The notes under the pieces were generated by a model, which saw only the letters and a program-made list of their open reading frames with translations, had not been told where the DNA came from and searched no databases. Both the position numbers and the translations under genes were made by a program. Shown here piece by piece: positions 37,501 through 44,321 of a stretch of DNA of 64,000 nt (position 1 is the first letter of the stretch; each line of letters starts with the position of its first letter). The stretch is from QGON01 sp963691905. GTDB lineage: Bacteria > Pseudomonadota > Gammaproteobacteria > Chromatiales > Chromatiaceae. The stretch spans positions 1,412,070 through 1,476,069 of the forward strand of contig OY829893.1 in NCBI GenBank assembly GCA_963691905.1, written 5' to 3'.

Positions 37501-40500
37501 TGGACGCGAACGGTGTTCCGGAACCGAGTGCCAGGGTGAATTTGGAAGCCAGCGCCAGACTGCCTGGTGAAACGGGTCGACTCCCCTTTAGCGGCTCTTT
37601 CACCGCTTTCACCGATGTCAGCGGTCAGGTGAGTTTCCCTGGTGTACCGGTGGGTGAGTTCTTTGTCTCCGCCGAATCGGGCCCAGTGAGAGGCGTGAGC
37701 ACAGGTGTCATCGATACCCCGGACCAGAGTGTACCCATTACCGTTGAGCTGGGTGTTACGGGTTCAGTGCATGGGCGCATGCTGCTGGCGGATGGTTTCA
37801 CGGCTGCGGCCAATACCTACGTGACTTTACGCTTCCAGCCTCAGAGTTCACTCCAATCCGGCATTCTGCAGATCACAACGGACCTGACCGGAGAGTTCGA
37901 GTTCCTGGGTATTCCGCTGGGGCCGGTCACCCTGGATGCCTTCGAGCCGGAGAGCGCAGGCGTTCGTCAGGCCTCCGGTACTTTGACTGTCGCTGATCCC
38001 GATCTGGATTTCGCTGACCTCACCCTCGACAACAGCGCACCTCGGGTATTGACGGTCACGCCCCAGGATGGTGAGAGCGGTGTGGCAGTGGACGCTTCTG
38101 TCGAGATCCTTTTCAACGAACCCATGCAGGGGGGCTCAGTCGGGAGCATCCGGCTGATGGATGGCGGTGCCCAGGTGACGGGTACGACCACTCTCCTCGA
38201 TGGGGATACGAGGGCCGTATTTACCCCAACTGATCCACTGGAGAGTGATCGGATCTATAGCCTCACGGTCGATGGCGCACCTGCCGGTCTACAGGATCTG
38301 GTCGGACTGCAACTGCTCGACCCCTTTGTCATCATCTTTCGCACTGCCGACATCATTCCGCCGACAGTCTCCTCCAGCAGCCCACAGGCGGGTGAGACTG
38401 GGGTGATTCCGCAAGAGGTGGTGCGTCTGACATTTTCCGAGTCGGTCCAGGCGTCCATCGACCTGTCTCTGCTGGATGATGGCGGCCAGCCGGTTGCCGG
38501 TCAGGTGGCCATGACCCTCGGCGATAGCGTGGCGATCTTCACACCGGATGATTTCCTCCAACCCAACGGGACTTATACGATTGTCGCAGACAATATCCGG
38601 GATCTGGCCGGGAATGTGTTGGAGAATCTCCCGTTTACCACCCAGTTCAGCACGGTCGACACATTGGCGCCGGTGTTGAATTTTCTCGCCCTGCAGGGAA
38701 CACCCACCCGCATTGAAGGCACCAGTGTCAGCGTCATACCCGACGTGACGGGTACGGATCTGGCGCGCATGGAATATGTCATCGACGGGCAGGCTCCGGC
38801 CGTGATCGATGCGGCACCGTTCCTTGTGAATGTGGCCCTGCCGGTTGGTGTCCCGCGCGTCGAGATTACGGCTACTGCCGTGGATGACAGCGGTAACCGT
38901 TCGGCGCCTGCACTGCTGGACATCGACGTGCTGCCAAACCAGCCACCGTCGGTTGCGTTGACCAGCCTAACCTGCGGGAACAGTGTTGGGGCCGGTGAGA
39001 CCTGCGGTTTCCGGGTTACGGCAAGCGATGACCTCGAGGTCGGTCCGGTCTCATTTTCCGCCATCGGTGTACTCAACCACTCACAGACGGCTGCTCCATC
39101 TCCCGGTTTGACTCAGTTCACAACGGACTTTGAGATCACGGTGCCCGCCAATGCCCCGCCAGGACAGACCCTGACCGTGCAGGCAGTTGCGACCGATTCC
39201 CTGGCCCAGATCAGCCCGTCTGCGAGGTTGATCCTGCCAGTGGAAGACAGTGTTGCGCCGCAAGTGGCCATAGATAGTCCGGTGAATCAGGCACAGGTGG
39301 TTCCGGGTACGAGTGTGAATGTGCAGGTATCGGCCAGTGATGATCTGGCTGTCACCACCCTGAGCCTGAACTGCACACCAGCGCTCGCCGAGTGCGCAGA
39401 GCGGACCCTGAGCCCACCACGACCGATGGCTACCGAGGTCTTCACTCTGAACATCCCGGCTGCCTTCGAGGCGCCGGGTACGATCCAGATTGCAGCGAAT
39501 GCCACCGATGCAGCGGGTAACTCTAAAGTTTCGCCTGTCCGTATCCTGCAGATTGCCGATACCGTTCCGCCTGCGGTGGATTCGCTGGCAACATCCAGCG
39601 GTGCCACCCGGGTATTGCAGGGTCAGGTTGTGACGGTTCGGGCCACGGCCAACGACAATGTCGAAGTGTCTGGGGTGGAGTTCCGCGCCACGGGCGATGG
39701 GTTCGATCTTGGCCCCAGTCTGGTGCCGGCGGTTCCTGTCGGAGCTGGCGTGACCGTGGACTTCTCTTTCACAGTCCCGGCGGCGGCCGCCAATGACAGT
39801 GCGATCCAGGTGGTTGGGGTGGCCATCGACGGTGTGGGTAACCGCAGCAGCGACACTATCCTGACTCTTGATGTCGGTGACGTGGAGCCGCCTGTAGCGA
39901 CTATCCTGGCGCCGCAACCGGGTGCTACGATCGATACAGGGGAAACTCTCACACTGACGGTACAGGCCGAAGATGACGTCGGAGTACAGGAGGTTCGTTA
40001 TTCCTCCAGCGGTGTGCGTAATGATCTCAGCGGGGCCGAGGTGATTGACAATCCGGCCACACCTGTGGTGGTCAGTTTCAATATCCCGATCCCGGCGGCG
40101 ACCCAACCCGGTGATCTGAACTTGAGCGTGACCGCAATCGATGCCGCCGGCAATACCAGTGTGGTGCAGACAGTTTCGGTTAGTGTCAATGATGCCATAG
40201 CTCCCACTGTCGCCATCGGCAGTCCCGCAGCAGGCAGCGATCATGATCCGGGTGTCCCGTTGGCGGTGACCATCGATGCCACAGATAATGCTGGCATCAC
40301 GGAAATAACCTTCAGTGCCAGCGGTTCGGCAACGGTTTCGGAAACCCGTGTCATCACACCAGCAGCAACTGATGTCAGCGAGCTTTTTAACCTCGATATC
40401 GCTATCCCACCGCCCACCGGTGGCAGTGTGACCTTGAATGCGACGGCGCGCGATCTGGGTGGCAACCAGTCCAGTGCCGCGTCGGTGACCGTCAACATCC

Positions 40501-42722
40501 TCGATGTGGTCGGACCTGAGGTTGTCGAGGTGGTCCCGGCCGACGGCACTATAGAGGTCGGACTGGGAACCACAGTCAACGTAAGGTTCAGTGAGGCCAT
40601 CGACCCGGCCTCTGTGACGGCCGCGAGCCTGACCCTTGCCGACGGTGGTGTGGAGCCAGTGAGCTTCGCCTTCAGCGCCGAAAATACCCTGGTGACACTG
40701 ACCCCCAGTGACGGTCTTCTGGAGCCAGGAGCAGGCTATACGATAACTGTGGATACGGCGGTAACCGATGCTGTGGGCAACGCGTTGACGGCACTCTTCA
40801 CCTCCGGTTTTACTACCGCCTCGCCGGATGTTACACCACCCCAGGTGGCCGCCATCTCACCGCTGGACGGTGCTACGGGGGTCTCCATTGCTACCAGGAT
40901 TCGGGTGACCTTCAGTGAGCCCGTAGCACCCGCCTCTGTCAACGGCACGACCTTCCAGGTCAGCACCGGTGGCAATCCGGTGGCAGGTACGCTCGAGCTG
41001 CAAAGTGGCGATACGCAGGTCAACTTCCAGCCTGACGAAACACTGTCTCTGGATACGCTGGTGGACATCAGCCTGACAGACGGCATCACCGATCTGGCGG
41101 GCAATCCGCTGGCTGGTACCCTGAACTTCAGTTTCACTACCGGCGCTTTTTCCATCGCCTTTCCGGCGGATGGACAGACCGTATCGGAACTCACTGAAAT
41201 CGATCTGGATGCTCGTGCCAGTGCGGGACTCGGCGTAGCCAGCGTACTGTTCACGGTGAACGGCGTTGAGCTGGCACCGGTCACGAGTCCACCCTTCATT
41301 GCGGCCTTTACCACTCCGGCTGCAGCAGATGTCCCAGTGTTGACTATCACCGCGTCGGCACGCAACAGCAGTGGCGTCGAGATTGCACAGGATGCCGTGA
41401 CGGTGAATGTAGGCGTAGGCCTCAGGGTGACGCCGCAACTACTGGGTGTTCCGTTGGGCGGCACGGCGGATCTGAGTCTATCGGTTTCGACGACCCTGGG
41501 TGAGGATCTGACCATCAACCTGAATGCCGTGGACCCGAGTGTGGCCGAAGTGCCGGGCACGCCTGTGGTCCTACCGGCAGGCTCGCCGGACATCAACGTA
41601 CCGGTGAATGGTTTGGCCGAGGGGAGTACCAGCGTGCTGGTGAATTCAATCCTCGGTACCGAGGCTGTTGTGATTTCGGTCAGCACACCGCTGAGCGGCC
41701 AGGAGCTGCGGCCACTGGCTCCGGCAGTGGGAACGATGGTGCTGAGTCCGCCACGCCTGGGTCGTGTGATCCTGCCGGAAAACAGCCAACGAACTTTGGT
41801 TCTGACAGTACTCGGTTCACCAGCGACTGCCGATACCTCCCTGATCGTCAGCAGCAACAACCCGGCTGTCGCCGATATCCTGGGTAGCCCGATGGTGCCG
41901 CAAAACGAGCTGACTGTCGTGCTTACGATCGATACGGGTGCAGAGGGGACGGCAGAGTTGATCCTGAGGGCCGGGGAAGAGGTGAGAGTGCTGACAGTGA
42001 CCGTCGGTATACCACTCATCGGCACTGAACCTCCGTTGGTAGCCGCACCTATAGGTGTGGTGATTCCCGAGGCGCCCTCCGTTGGTCAGGTCATACTGCC
42101 TGTCGGCGACGCTCGGGATATCACTCTGTTGCTGCTGGATAATCCAGCGGTGGTGGATATGAATGTGGTGGTGACCAGCGATAATCCTTTTGTTGCCGGT
42201 GTCGTCGGACCGGTGGTCATCCCATCTGGAGGCCAGTCGGCTATCCTGTCGCTGGTGACCGGCGCTGAGGGAACGGCCGTTCTAACCTTGACAACCGATG
42301 GCCTGGTGCGTGAGCTTACGGTGTTCGTCGGGTTGCCTTCAGTGGGGACGGCACCGCCAACGGTCGCACGTCCGGTCGGAATACGGTTGCTGTCGCTGCC
42401 TTCAGTCGGTCAAGTGAACCTGCCGGTAGCGGATCAGGCCCTAGTGGAGGTGCGCCTGCTTGACCAGCCAGTGGCTTCCGAGGTCACCGTGACCTTCGCA
42501 AGCGGTGACTTTAACGTCGTTGATGTGCTGGAGACTCAAGTCACTATCCTCATCGGCGAGGTTTCAGCCACGTTTACCCTGATCAGCGGAATTGCCGGCG
42601 AGGCGACTATCAGGCTCGACTTCGGTGATGAGATCCGTGAACTCAATGTGCAGGTCGGTGATTTTGCAACAGATGAGTTGCCGCCCACGGTGGCTCCATC
42701 GGTCGGCGTGGAGGTGCAGTGA
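31536..42722 (+). CDS. 3,728-aa Ig-like / carboxypeptidase-regulatory-repeat exoprotein
   Basis: It starts MKSHKYQ and has a signal peptide (LGMVLWLLSYGTAGAQS). The first 900 residues are not a family I recognise, apart from a CARDB-like Ig domain near 32830-33110. From about residue 930 to 2165 runs a long series of carboxypeptidase-regulatory-like domains (G-x-VxGxVxxxxGxPVxxAxV, DxxGxFxFxxVxxG). These are followed by Big_5 domains (PxDGexGVxxxxxxxxxFxEPM), a set of Ig-like 'PPxVxIxxPxxGxxVxxG' domains, two more Big_5, and about four repeats of about 107 residues that end the protein. It is probably an elongated surface or secreted scaffold protein. It lies 28 bp after the S8-containing gene and 73 bp before the glycine-rich gene, so co-transcription is likely. 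No catalytic motif or anchor is seen. Confidence 0.9.
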   Translation: MKSHKYQWLRLNPSMISLLGMVLWLLSYGTAGAQSFAELQFDIIGVQLTVDPPALTVPKDIPTIVNTGLTLPAGAGPEAQAALDRLRSETRVQAQLRGPSLSPIDIEVRPGDPIPIPPFALPGDYFLDQIRLVKDGEILLDGTPGLVPIKVISEILVTSVTSRPLTLDEIREKGIVIDENNFDIREFQLALNVDGNTFKIRLPVALPTRELLAFQQTTPELIGLLSRVNAELNERQVVELPDDFDRPGLNFSIAAIPFMEAGVGDGGPRPFGAPPITGLVVIPGNIAFLNQFFSVMVTVANVAPDGSLLSVRDLTAEITLPAGEDLVSGSFEQPGDDPLRLARIEGIGVQPVIDIVQPGPDGALGTADDVGTIPPQNQGAGEFLVEGLREGFHTVNIALSGILEGLPSGPVEIQGAAIGAVLVRDPTFSITLVHPRTIRSGEPYDLYATITNTSTTVANLVTVNLDERGVSGAVLDPNTEPTIVIDTLLPGDSFTQKFTLIAQKTGQVTAASFNSEPGVTGRFQITTGVGERGIPLSPNAIVLPDTTRFLPDGLVSAALRVLGQAYSIATAPSGALPADVAFVRHQTVIDRGRELGEAGQRVAFGEPLTSVLQDLLLDWLGDRTLDNGFDQLLRQSNAGTALAAEFGALFEPGVTASSLLDFLDAFARQTVTRDGHLVAIAGLGNAPAPVKLRILDGAGNAAGSGPDGTDQTLPYAEVVPIITNGGRADFALVSRLDAVDYIVEVTGTGSSLFDLGVSVPTGAGEATLLSYSGVAIGPGGTARITIRLGQANSFDLVVDSNGDGLADATVAAATILINEVPPQVLAVRQLESYNLGSPGNIFDPATYGLLVGVLFDKPVTETTSTETANYAIESNSALGAVLQPSGRLAYLYLERPIGTLVDREITTSGIADERGNLLIPDTRTIETVLADGAHVFGQLRTAAGEPVPDALLDLTIAISPFYVFDVSRIHTDSEGNFDFDFVRRIGRYFTLKAQHPETLDFTSLIAKVRAPGEEMLLFPTFRGKGLVRGQVTDAAGLPVAGAPVLLASPQMPRGGLGANADVLGEYIIPDVPVGTYTVRSFDGAGAFGLASGVVESAGEEAVTDIQLILQTTELGNLTGRVFLADGSTPGVGFSVYVGSYDRITDTISAVDQTESDEAGSFDFENLIPGNYDVVALDPTGAQLGVAGNVQIVAGITSSAVVVLEENGAVEGLVYNAQGIPVEGALVAGGISLGVTNVNGFFRIEGVPPGKRTIEAGNPLTKRRGSQSVTVLSNQTVNIAITLEARATIQGTVRDANGNPVPRATVRIVRSGGYEFVFANDAGRFRFPDRPLGGYLLQAPGPGQQGLIEFMKKRGIPACSAFTAIPPDPPPDLNCQAQAPNYSDDNAALAAYQNALETAFNISETLLSGPPAADFSHGFGWTKVDLFQDSTTLFADIDYLPLGNVSGVTLAGNGLPAAASTRISALGVADNGAAQFKEHGRMNTDLNTGEFAYGGIALFDLDTFLNTGIRSGTFTLEAASTLESGRPTFTGELNVNTPNWDNIVLQFPLMVETSGTLSGIVFLPDGVTPAPANVDVTIDYGDGITVRTDPDGRFVSSFPIPKFVYTVTALDPISGLTGQARAAVLAGENTDLEIRLLGLGDTRVIVKRPDGSLVPDANVSLKRSGFPGDELDGVTNGAGEVQFFNVTEGKFGVMAEEQGTGLKGRASGVIARDGETTLVLTLHGAGTVTGTYLAADGITPVANANVTLNGSIQAYANTDADGRFFLDAIPVGRFTVEASDPLTGRLGRASGELFVQGELVDITIIQFGRGSVEGFVTQADGVTPVAGAHVSLSGSGAAAVRLQSTTRTDGSFRFDGVTVGNFSLSAKDASTGFSGDADGSIGFEGDLVVQNIILEGFGAVQVQVLGTDGNPVDNVEVTLSGSEGSRTAAVDTNGEFTFEFLKLGNYRLQAHSLANEHNGGAGETTIGQVGETAAVTLTLRGIGEVTVVVVDANGVPEPSARVNLEASARLPGETGRLPFSGSFTAFTDVSGQVSFPGVPVGEFFVSAESGPVRGVSTGVIDTPDQSVPITVELGVTGSVHGRMLLADGFTAAANTYVTLRFQPQSSLQSGILQITTDLTGEFEFLGIPLGPVTLDAFEPESAGVRQASGTLTVADPDLDFADLTLDNSAPRVLTVTPQDGESGVAVDASVEILFNEPMQGGSVGSIRLMDGGAQVTGTTTLLDGDTRAVFTPTDPLESDRIYSLTVDGAPAGLQDLVGLQLLDPFVIIFRTADIIPPTVSSSSPQAGETGVIPQEVVRLTFSESVQASIDLSLLDDGGQPVAGQVAMTLGDSVAIFTPDDFLQPNGTYTIVADNIRDLAGNVLENLPFTTQFSTVDTLAPVLNFLALQGTPTRIEGTSVSVIPDVTGTDLARMEYVIDGQAPAVIDAAPFLVNVALPVGVPRVEITATAVDDSGNRSAPALLDIDVLPNQPPSVALTSLTCGNSVGAGETCGFRVTASDDLEVGPVSFSAIGVLNHSQTAAPSPGLTQFTTDFEITVPANAPPGQTLTVQAVATDSLAQISPSARLILPVEDSVAPQVAIDSPVNQAQVVPGTSVNVQVSASDDLAVTTLSLNCTPALAECAERTLSPPRPMATEVFTLNIPAAFEAPGTIQIAANATDAAGNSKVSPVRILQIADTVPPAVDSLATSSGATRVLQGQVVTVRATANDNVEVSGVEFRATGDGFDLGPSLVPAVPVGAGVTVDFSFTVPAAAANDSAIQVVGVAIDGVGNRSSDTILTLDVGDVEPPVATILAPQPGATIDTGETLTLTVQAEDDVGVQEVRYSSSGVRNDLSGAEVIDNPATPVVVSFNIPIPAATQPGDLNLSVTAIDAAGNTSVVQTVSVSVNDAIAPTVAIGSPAAGSDHDPGVPLAVTIDATDNAGITEITFSASGSATVSETRVITPAATDVSELFNLDIAIPPPTGGSVTLNATARDLGGNQSSAASVTVNILDVVGPEVVEVVPADGTIEVGLGTTVNVRFSEAIDPASVTAASLTLADGGVEPVSFAFSAENTLVTLTPSDGLLEPGAGYTITVDTAVTDAVGNALTALFTSGFTTASPDVTPPQVAAISPLDGATGVSIATRIRVTFSEPVAPASVNGTTFQVSTGGNPVAGTLELQSGDTQVNFQPDETLSLDTLVDISLTDGITDLAGNPLAGTLNFSFTTGAFSIAFPADGQTVSELTEIDLDARASAGLGVASVLFTVNGVELAPVTSPPFIAAFTTPAAADVPVLTITASARNSSGVEIAQDAVTVNVGVGLRVTPQLLGVPLGGTADLSLSVSTTLGEDLTINLNAVDPSVAEVPGTPVVLPAGSPDINVPVNGLAEGSTSVLVNSILGTEAVVISVSTPLSGQELRPLAPAVGTMVLSPPRLGRVILPENSQRTLVLTVLGSPATADTSLIVSSNNPAVADILGSPMVPQNELTVVLTIDTGAEGTAELILRAGEEVRVLTVTVGIPLIGTEPPLVAAPIGVVIPEAPSVGQVILPVGDARDITLLLLDNPAVVDMNVVVTSDNPFVAGVVGPVVIPSGGQSAILSLVTGAEGTAVLTLTTDGLVRELTVFVGLPSVGTAPPTVARPVGIRLLSLPSVGQVNLPVADQALVEVRLLDQPVASEVTVTFASGDFNVVDVLETQVTILIGEVSATFTLISGIAGEATIRLDFGDEIRELNVQVGDFATDELPPTVAPSVGVEVQ
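34320..38030 (+). repeat. Array of carboxypeptidase-regulatory-like domains
   Basis: A dozen or so diverged units of about 80-100 residues repeat a pattern like GxVxGxVxxADGxTPVxGAxVxL, then TDxDGxFxFxxVPxGxxxVxAxDPxTG, then an RxSGxV-type linker. Part of one copy (about 35570-35860) is replaced by a proline- and cysteine-containing stretch that I do not recognise. Confidence 0.75.
41412..42719 (+). repeat. C-terminal tandem repeats of about 107 aa
   Basis: About four units share 'P-S-V-G-Q-V-x-L-P-V', then 'VTSxNPxVAxVxG', 'VxIPxG', 'GxEGTAxLxLxxxxxVRELTVxVG' and a linker 'GTxPPxVAxPVGI'. The protein stops inside what would be the next linker (PPTVAPSVGVEVQ), so the array ends partway through a unit. 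I cannot name the family. Confidence 0.75.
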
Positions 42723-42734
42723 GATGTTGTTATT

Positions 42735-42776
42735 CAATCCGCTCACACCAATCCTTTCCCCTGAGAGGGAAGGGAA
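42735..42776 (+). repeat. REP-like palindromic repeat between genes 4 and 5
   Basis: The segment contains CCTTTCCC, CTGAGA and GGGAAGGG, an 8-bp inverted repeat with one mismatch (G-T pairable). Read in one frame it gives LTPILSPEREG, the well-known translated signature of a REP-type intergenic repeat in gammaproteobacteria. It sits just after the stop codon at 42720-42722. It may stabilise or attenuate the polycistronic message (inference). Confidence 0.6.
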
Positions 42777-42782
42777 CAATTC

Positions 42783-42787
42783 GGGAG
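42783..42787 (+). promoter_or_regulatory. Shine-Dalgarno for ATG 42796
   Basis: GGGAG lies 8 bases before ATG 42796. It favours this start over ATG 42724, whose reading would run through the REP-like element. Confidence 0.55.
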
Positions 42788-42795
42788 TGCATGTC

Positions 42796-44124
42796 ATGAA
42801 ATCAACAGACTTTATCTCACCCATCAAGAACCGGACGAGGCAGCCTTTGCTGATGATGTCTATCGCTCTGGGACTTCTGGCCTGGTCAGCAACCGCCCAT
42901 GCGCTCGATATCTGTGGATGCGCGGGCAATCCCAACAGCCTGGGGGATTTTGACAGTGCCGTTGAAGCTACCTGGCCTGCAGGAACTGTGCGCAGTGGGG
43001 TGACCATTACGATCCCACTATCTGATGACGGGGTGCTCATCTTCGACAGCTTCTTGGTTTATGATATTCCTGGCAGCACCACGAATGCCGTAATCAATTT
43101 TCAACACAATCCTGCCAACACGGTTGTTACCCTGCTTGTCAGTGGTGATCTGACTATAGTGGCCGGCAACAGAATTGATCTTAACGGTGTGGTGGGTACA
43201 CGAGGCTCTAACGCAATAAATGGCATTGGAGGTCTGGGCGGGCCAGGGGGGTTTCGTGGCGGTGATGGCGCCTACCAACTGGTGAACTTTCAGAACGACG
43301 GCGGCGCCGGACTTGGACCTGCCGGTGGGGATGGTGCAACCCTTGATCCCATTGTCGCCTCACAGGTAGGTCAGTTTGTGGGCATCCCTGAACTCCTGCC
43401 CATGATCGGCGGCTCAGGTGGTGGTGGCGGACGCTCCGACAATGTAGATCTGGGTTGCTCCGGTGGCGGTGGCGGCGGTGGCGGCGGTGGGCTGTTTGTC
43501 GCCGTAAACGGTACTGCATCGATCGACGGGAGCATCAATGCGAATGGCGCCAATGGCGGTCTTTACTATCTCTCCGGTTGCTCGAGCAGTGGTGCGGCGG
43601 GTAGTGGGGGGTCCGTTCGTGTTATTGCAGATACCCTCACCGGAGGTGGCACGGTCAATGCCCTGAGAGGAAGCACCACCGCATCTTATGGCGCCATTCG
43701 TCTGGAGGCCTTTACCAATACCTTACCAGGCAGCAATACCACCCCTGTCGCCACGCGTGTGCCAGCTCCAGGCCCATTGGCCAATCCGATCACGTCCAGC
43801 GTGGCGATCACGAGCGTTGCCGGTGAGGTGATTTCGCAGGTTAATGGCGAACTGCTTTCAGAACTGCCCCAGGGGTGGATGGGAGAGGTGGATATTCTGT
43901 TACCTGCGCCCGGGACCGTTGCGGTCGATGTGGCATCCAGTGAGGTGCCGGAAGGCACCACGGTTGACGTGACCGTTAAACCGAGTCCCGGAGGCCTCCC
44001 CTTTACTGAAACGGCAACTCTTGGCAATTGTGATGGCTTTGGCGGTTGTACCGCACAGGTATCTGTAAACCTGGCAGCGGGTAGATATGTTATTGAAGCC
44101 CGAGCGACTTTCCAGACACCCTAG
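42796..44124 (+). CDS. Glycine-rich exported protein, 442 aa
   Basis: It starts MKSTDFISP, with a signal peptide ending near ATAHA. The mature protein has an N-terminal ICGCAG. A beta-rich segment follows (LTIVAGNRIDLNGVVG), then two very glycine-rich blocks (GGLGGPGGFRGGDG, and a run of ten glycines at 43462-43491), and a C-terminal Ig-like segment with two Cys (NCDGFGGC). The alternation of short beta strands and Gly loops suggests a parallel-beta or polyglycine-type surface protein. I do not recognise a named family and propose no function. It is the last and smallest gene of the trio starting at 17687, and the only one of the seven of ordinary length. Confidence 0.85.
   Translation: MKSTDFISPIKNRTRQPLLMMSIALGLLAWSATAHALDICGCAGNPNSLGDFDSAVEATWPAGTVRSGVTITIPLSDDGVLIFDSFLVYDIPGSTTNAVINFQHNPANTVVTLLVSGDLTIVAGNRIDLNGVVGTRGSNAINGIGGLGGPGGFRGGDGAYQLVNFQNDGGAGLGPAGGDGATLDPIVASQVGQFVGIPELLPMIGGSGGGGGRSDNVDLGCSGGGGGGGGGGLFVAVNGTASIDGSINANGANGGLYYLSGCSSSGAAGSGGSVRVIADTLTGGGTVNALRGSTTASYGAIRLEAFTNTLPGSNTTPVATRVPAPGPLANPITSSVAITSVAGEVISQVNGELLSELPQGWMGEVDILLPAPGTVAVDVASSEVPEGTTVDVTVKPSPGGLPFTETATLGNCDGFGGCTAQVSVNLAAGRYVIEARATFQTP
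43462..43491 (+). repeat. GGN microsatellite coding ten glycines
   Basis: Ten consecutive GGT/GGC/GGG codons. Because the unit is three bases, gain or loss of units would keep the frame and only change the length of the glycine run. Confidence 0.8.
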
Positions 44125-44169
44125 GGTAGTGCCGTTTGGTGGAAAAATGGAAGCTGCCATGAAACAGAT

Positions 44170-44199
44170 TGTCGTATGTGCCCACAGGAGGCTACGACA
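44170..44199 (+). promoter_or_regulatory. Candidate leader hairpin 1
   Basis: TGTCGTA at 44170-44176 pairs perfectly with TACGACA at 44193-44199 across a 16-base loop. There is no T-run after it, so it is not an obvious intrinsic terminator. Confidence 0.35.
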
Positions 44200-44230
44200 G
44201 AAGTGGCTTCTTTCGGGAAGTAAAATCCGC

Positions 44231-44256
44231 GTATAGGTGTAAGAAGGAAACTATAC
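44231..44256 (+). promoter_or_regulatory. Candidate leader hairpin 2
   Basis: GTATAG at 44231-44236 pairs with CTATAC at 44251-44256 across a purine-rich 14-base loop (GTGTAAGAAGGAAA). Confidence 0.3.
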
Positions 44257-44310
44257 CGATATTTGGGGGAGCAATGCAGGTGCGCATTGGATAACTGACT
44301 CGAAAGAGCG

Positions 44311-44319
44311 AGGAGAAGG
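44311..44319 (+). promoter_or_regulatory. Strong Shine-Dalgarno deciding the GTG start at 44322
   Basis: AGGAGAAGG, with AGGAG ending 6 bases before GTG 44322. The following residues (MGPQGSRG, then a hydrophobic FFAYLISLLLVFPPW segment) make a good signal peptide, so the GTG start is accepted. Confidence 0.75.
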
Positions 44320-44321
44320 TT

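Larger units (their letters stand above)
44125..44321 (+). other. 197-bp intergenic region before RHS gene B
   Basis: No gene is seen. It contains two inverted repeats, listed separately, and ends in a strong Shine-Dalgarno. The region is more AT-rich than the flanking genes. It is a candidate promoter or leader for the second RHS-PKD pair; no clear -35/-10 or T-tract terminator was found. Confidence 0.45.

Noticed and set aside
42592..42795. Earlier starts for the glycine-rich gene (42592, 42724)
   Set aside because: They would translate part of the upstream gene or the REP-like palindrome. ATG 42796 has GGGAG and directly precedes a signal peptide.
44125..44321. Cyclic-di-GMP (GEMM) or other known riboswitch
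   Set aside because: The conserved core sequences are not present. Only simple inverted repeats could be supported.
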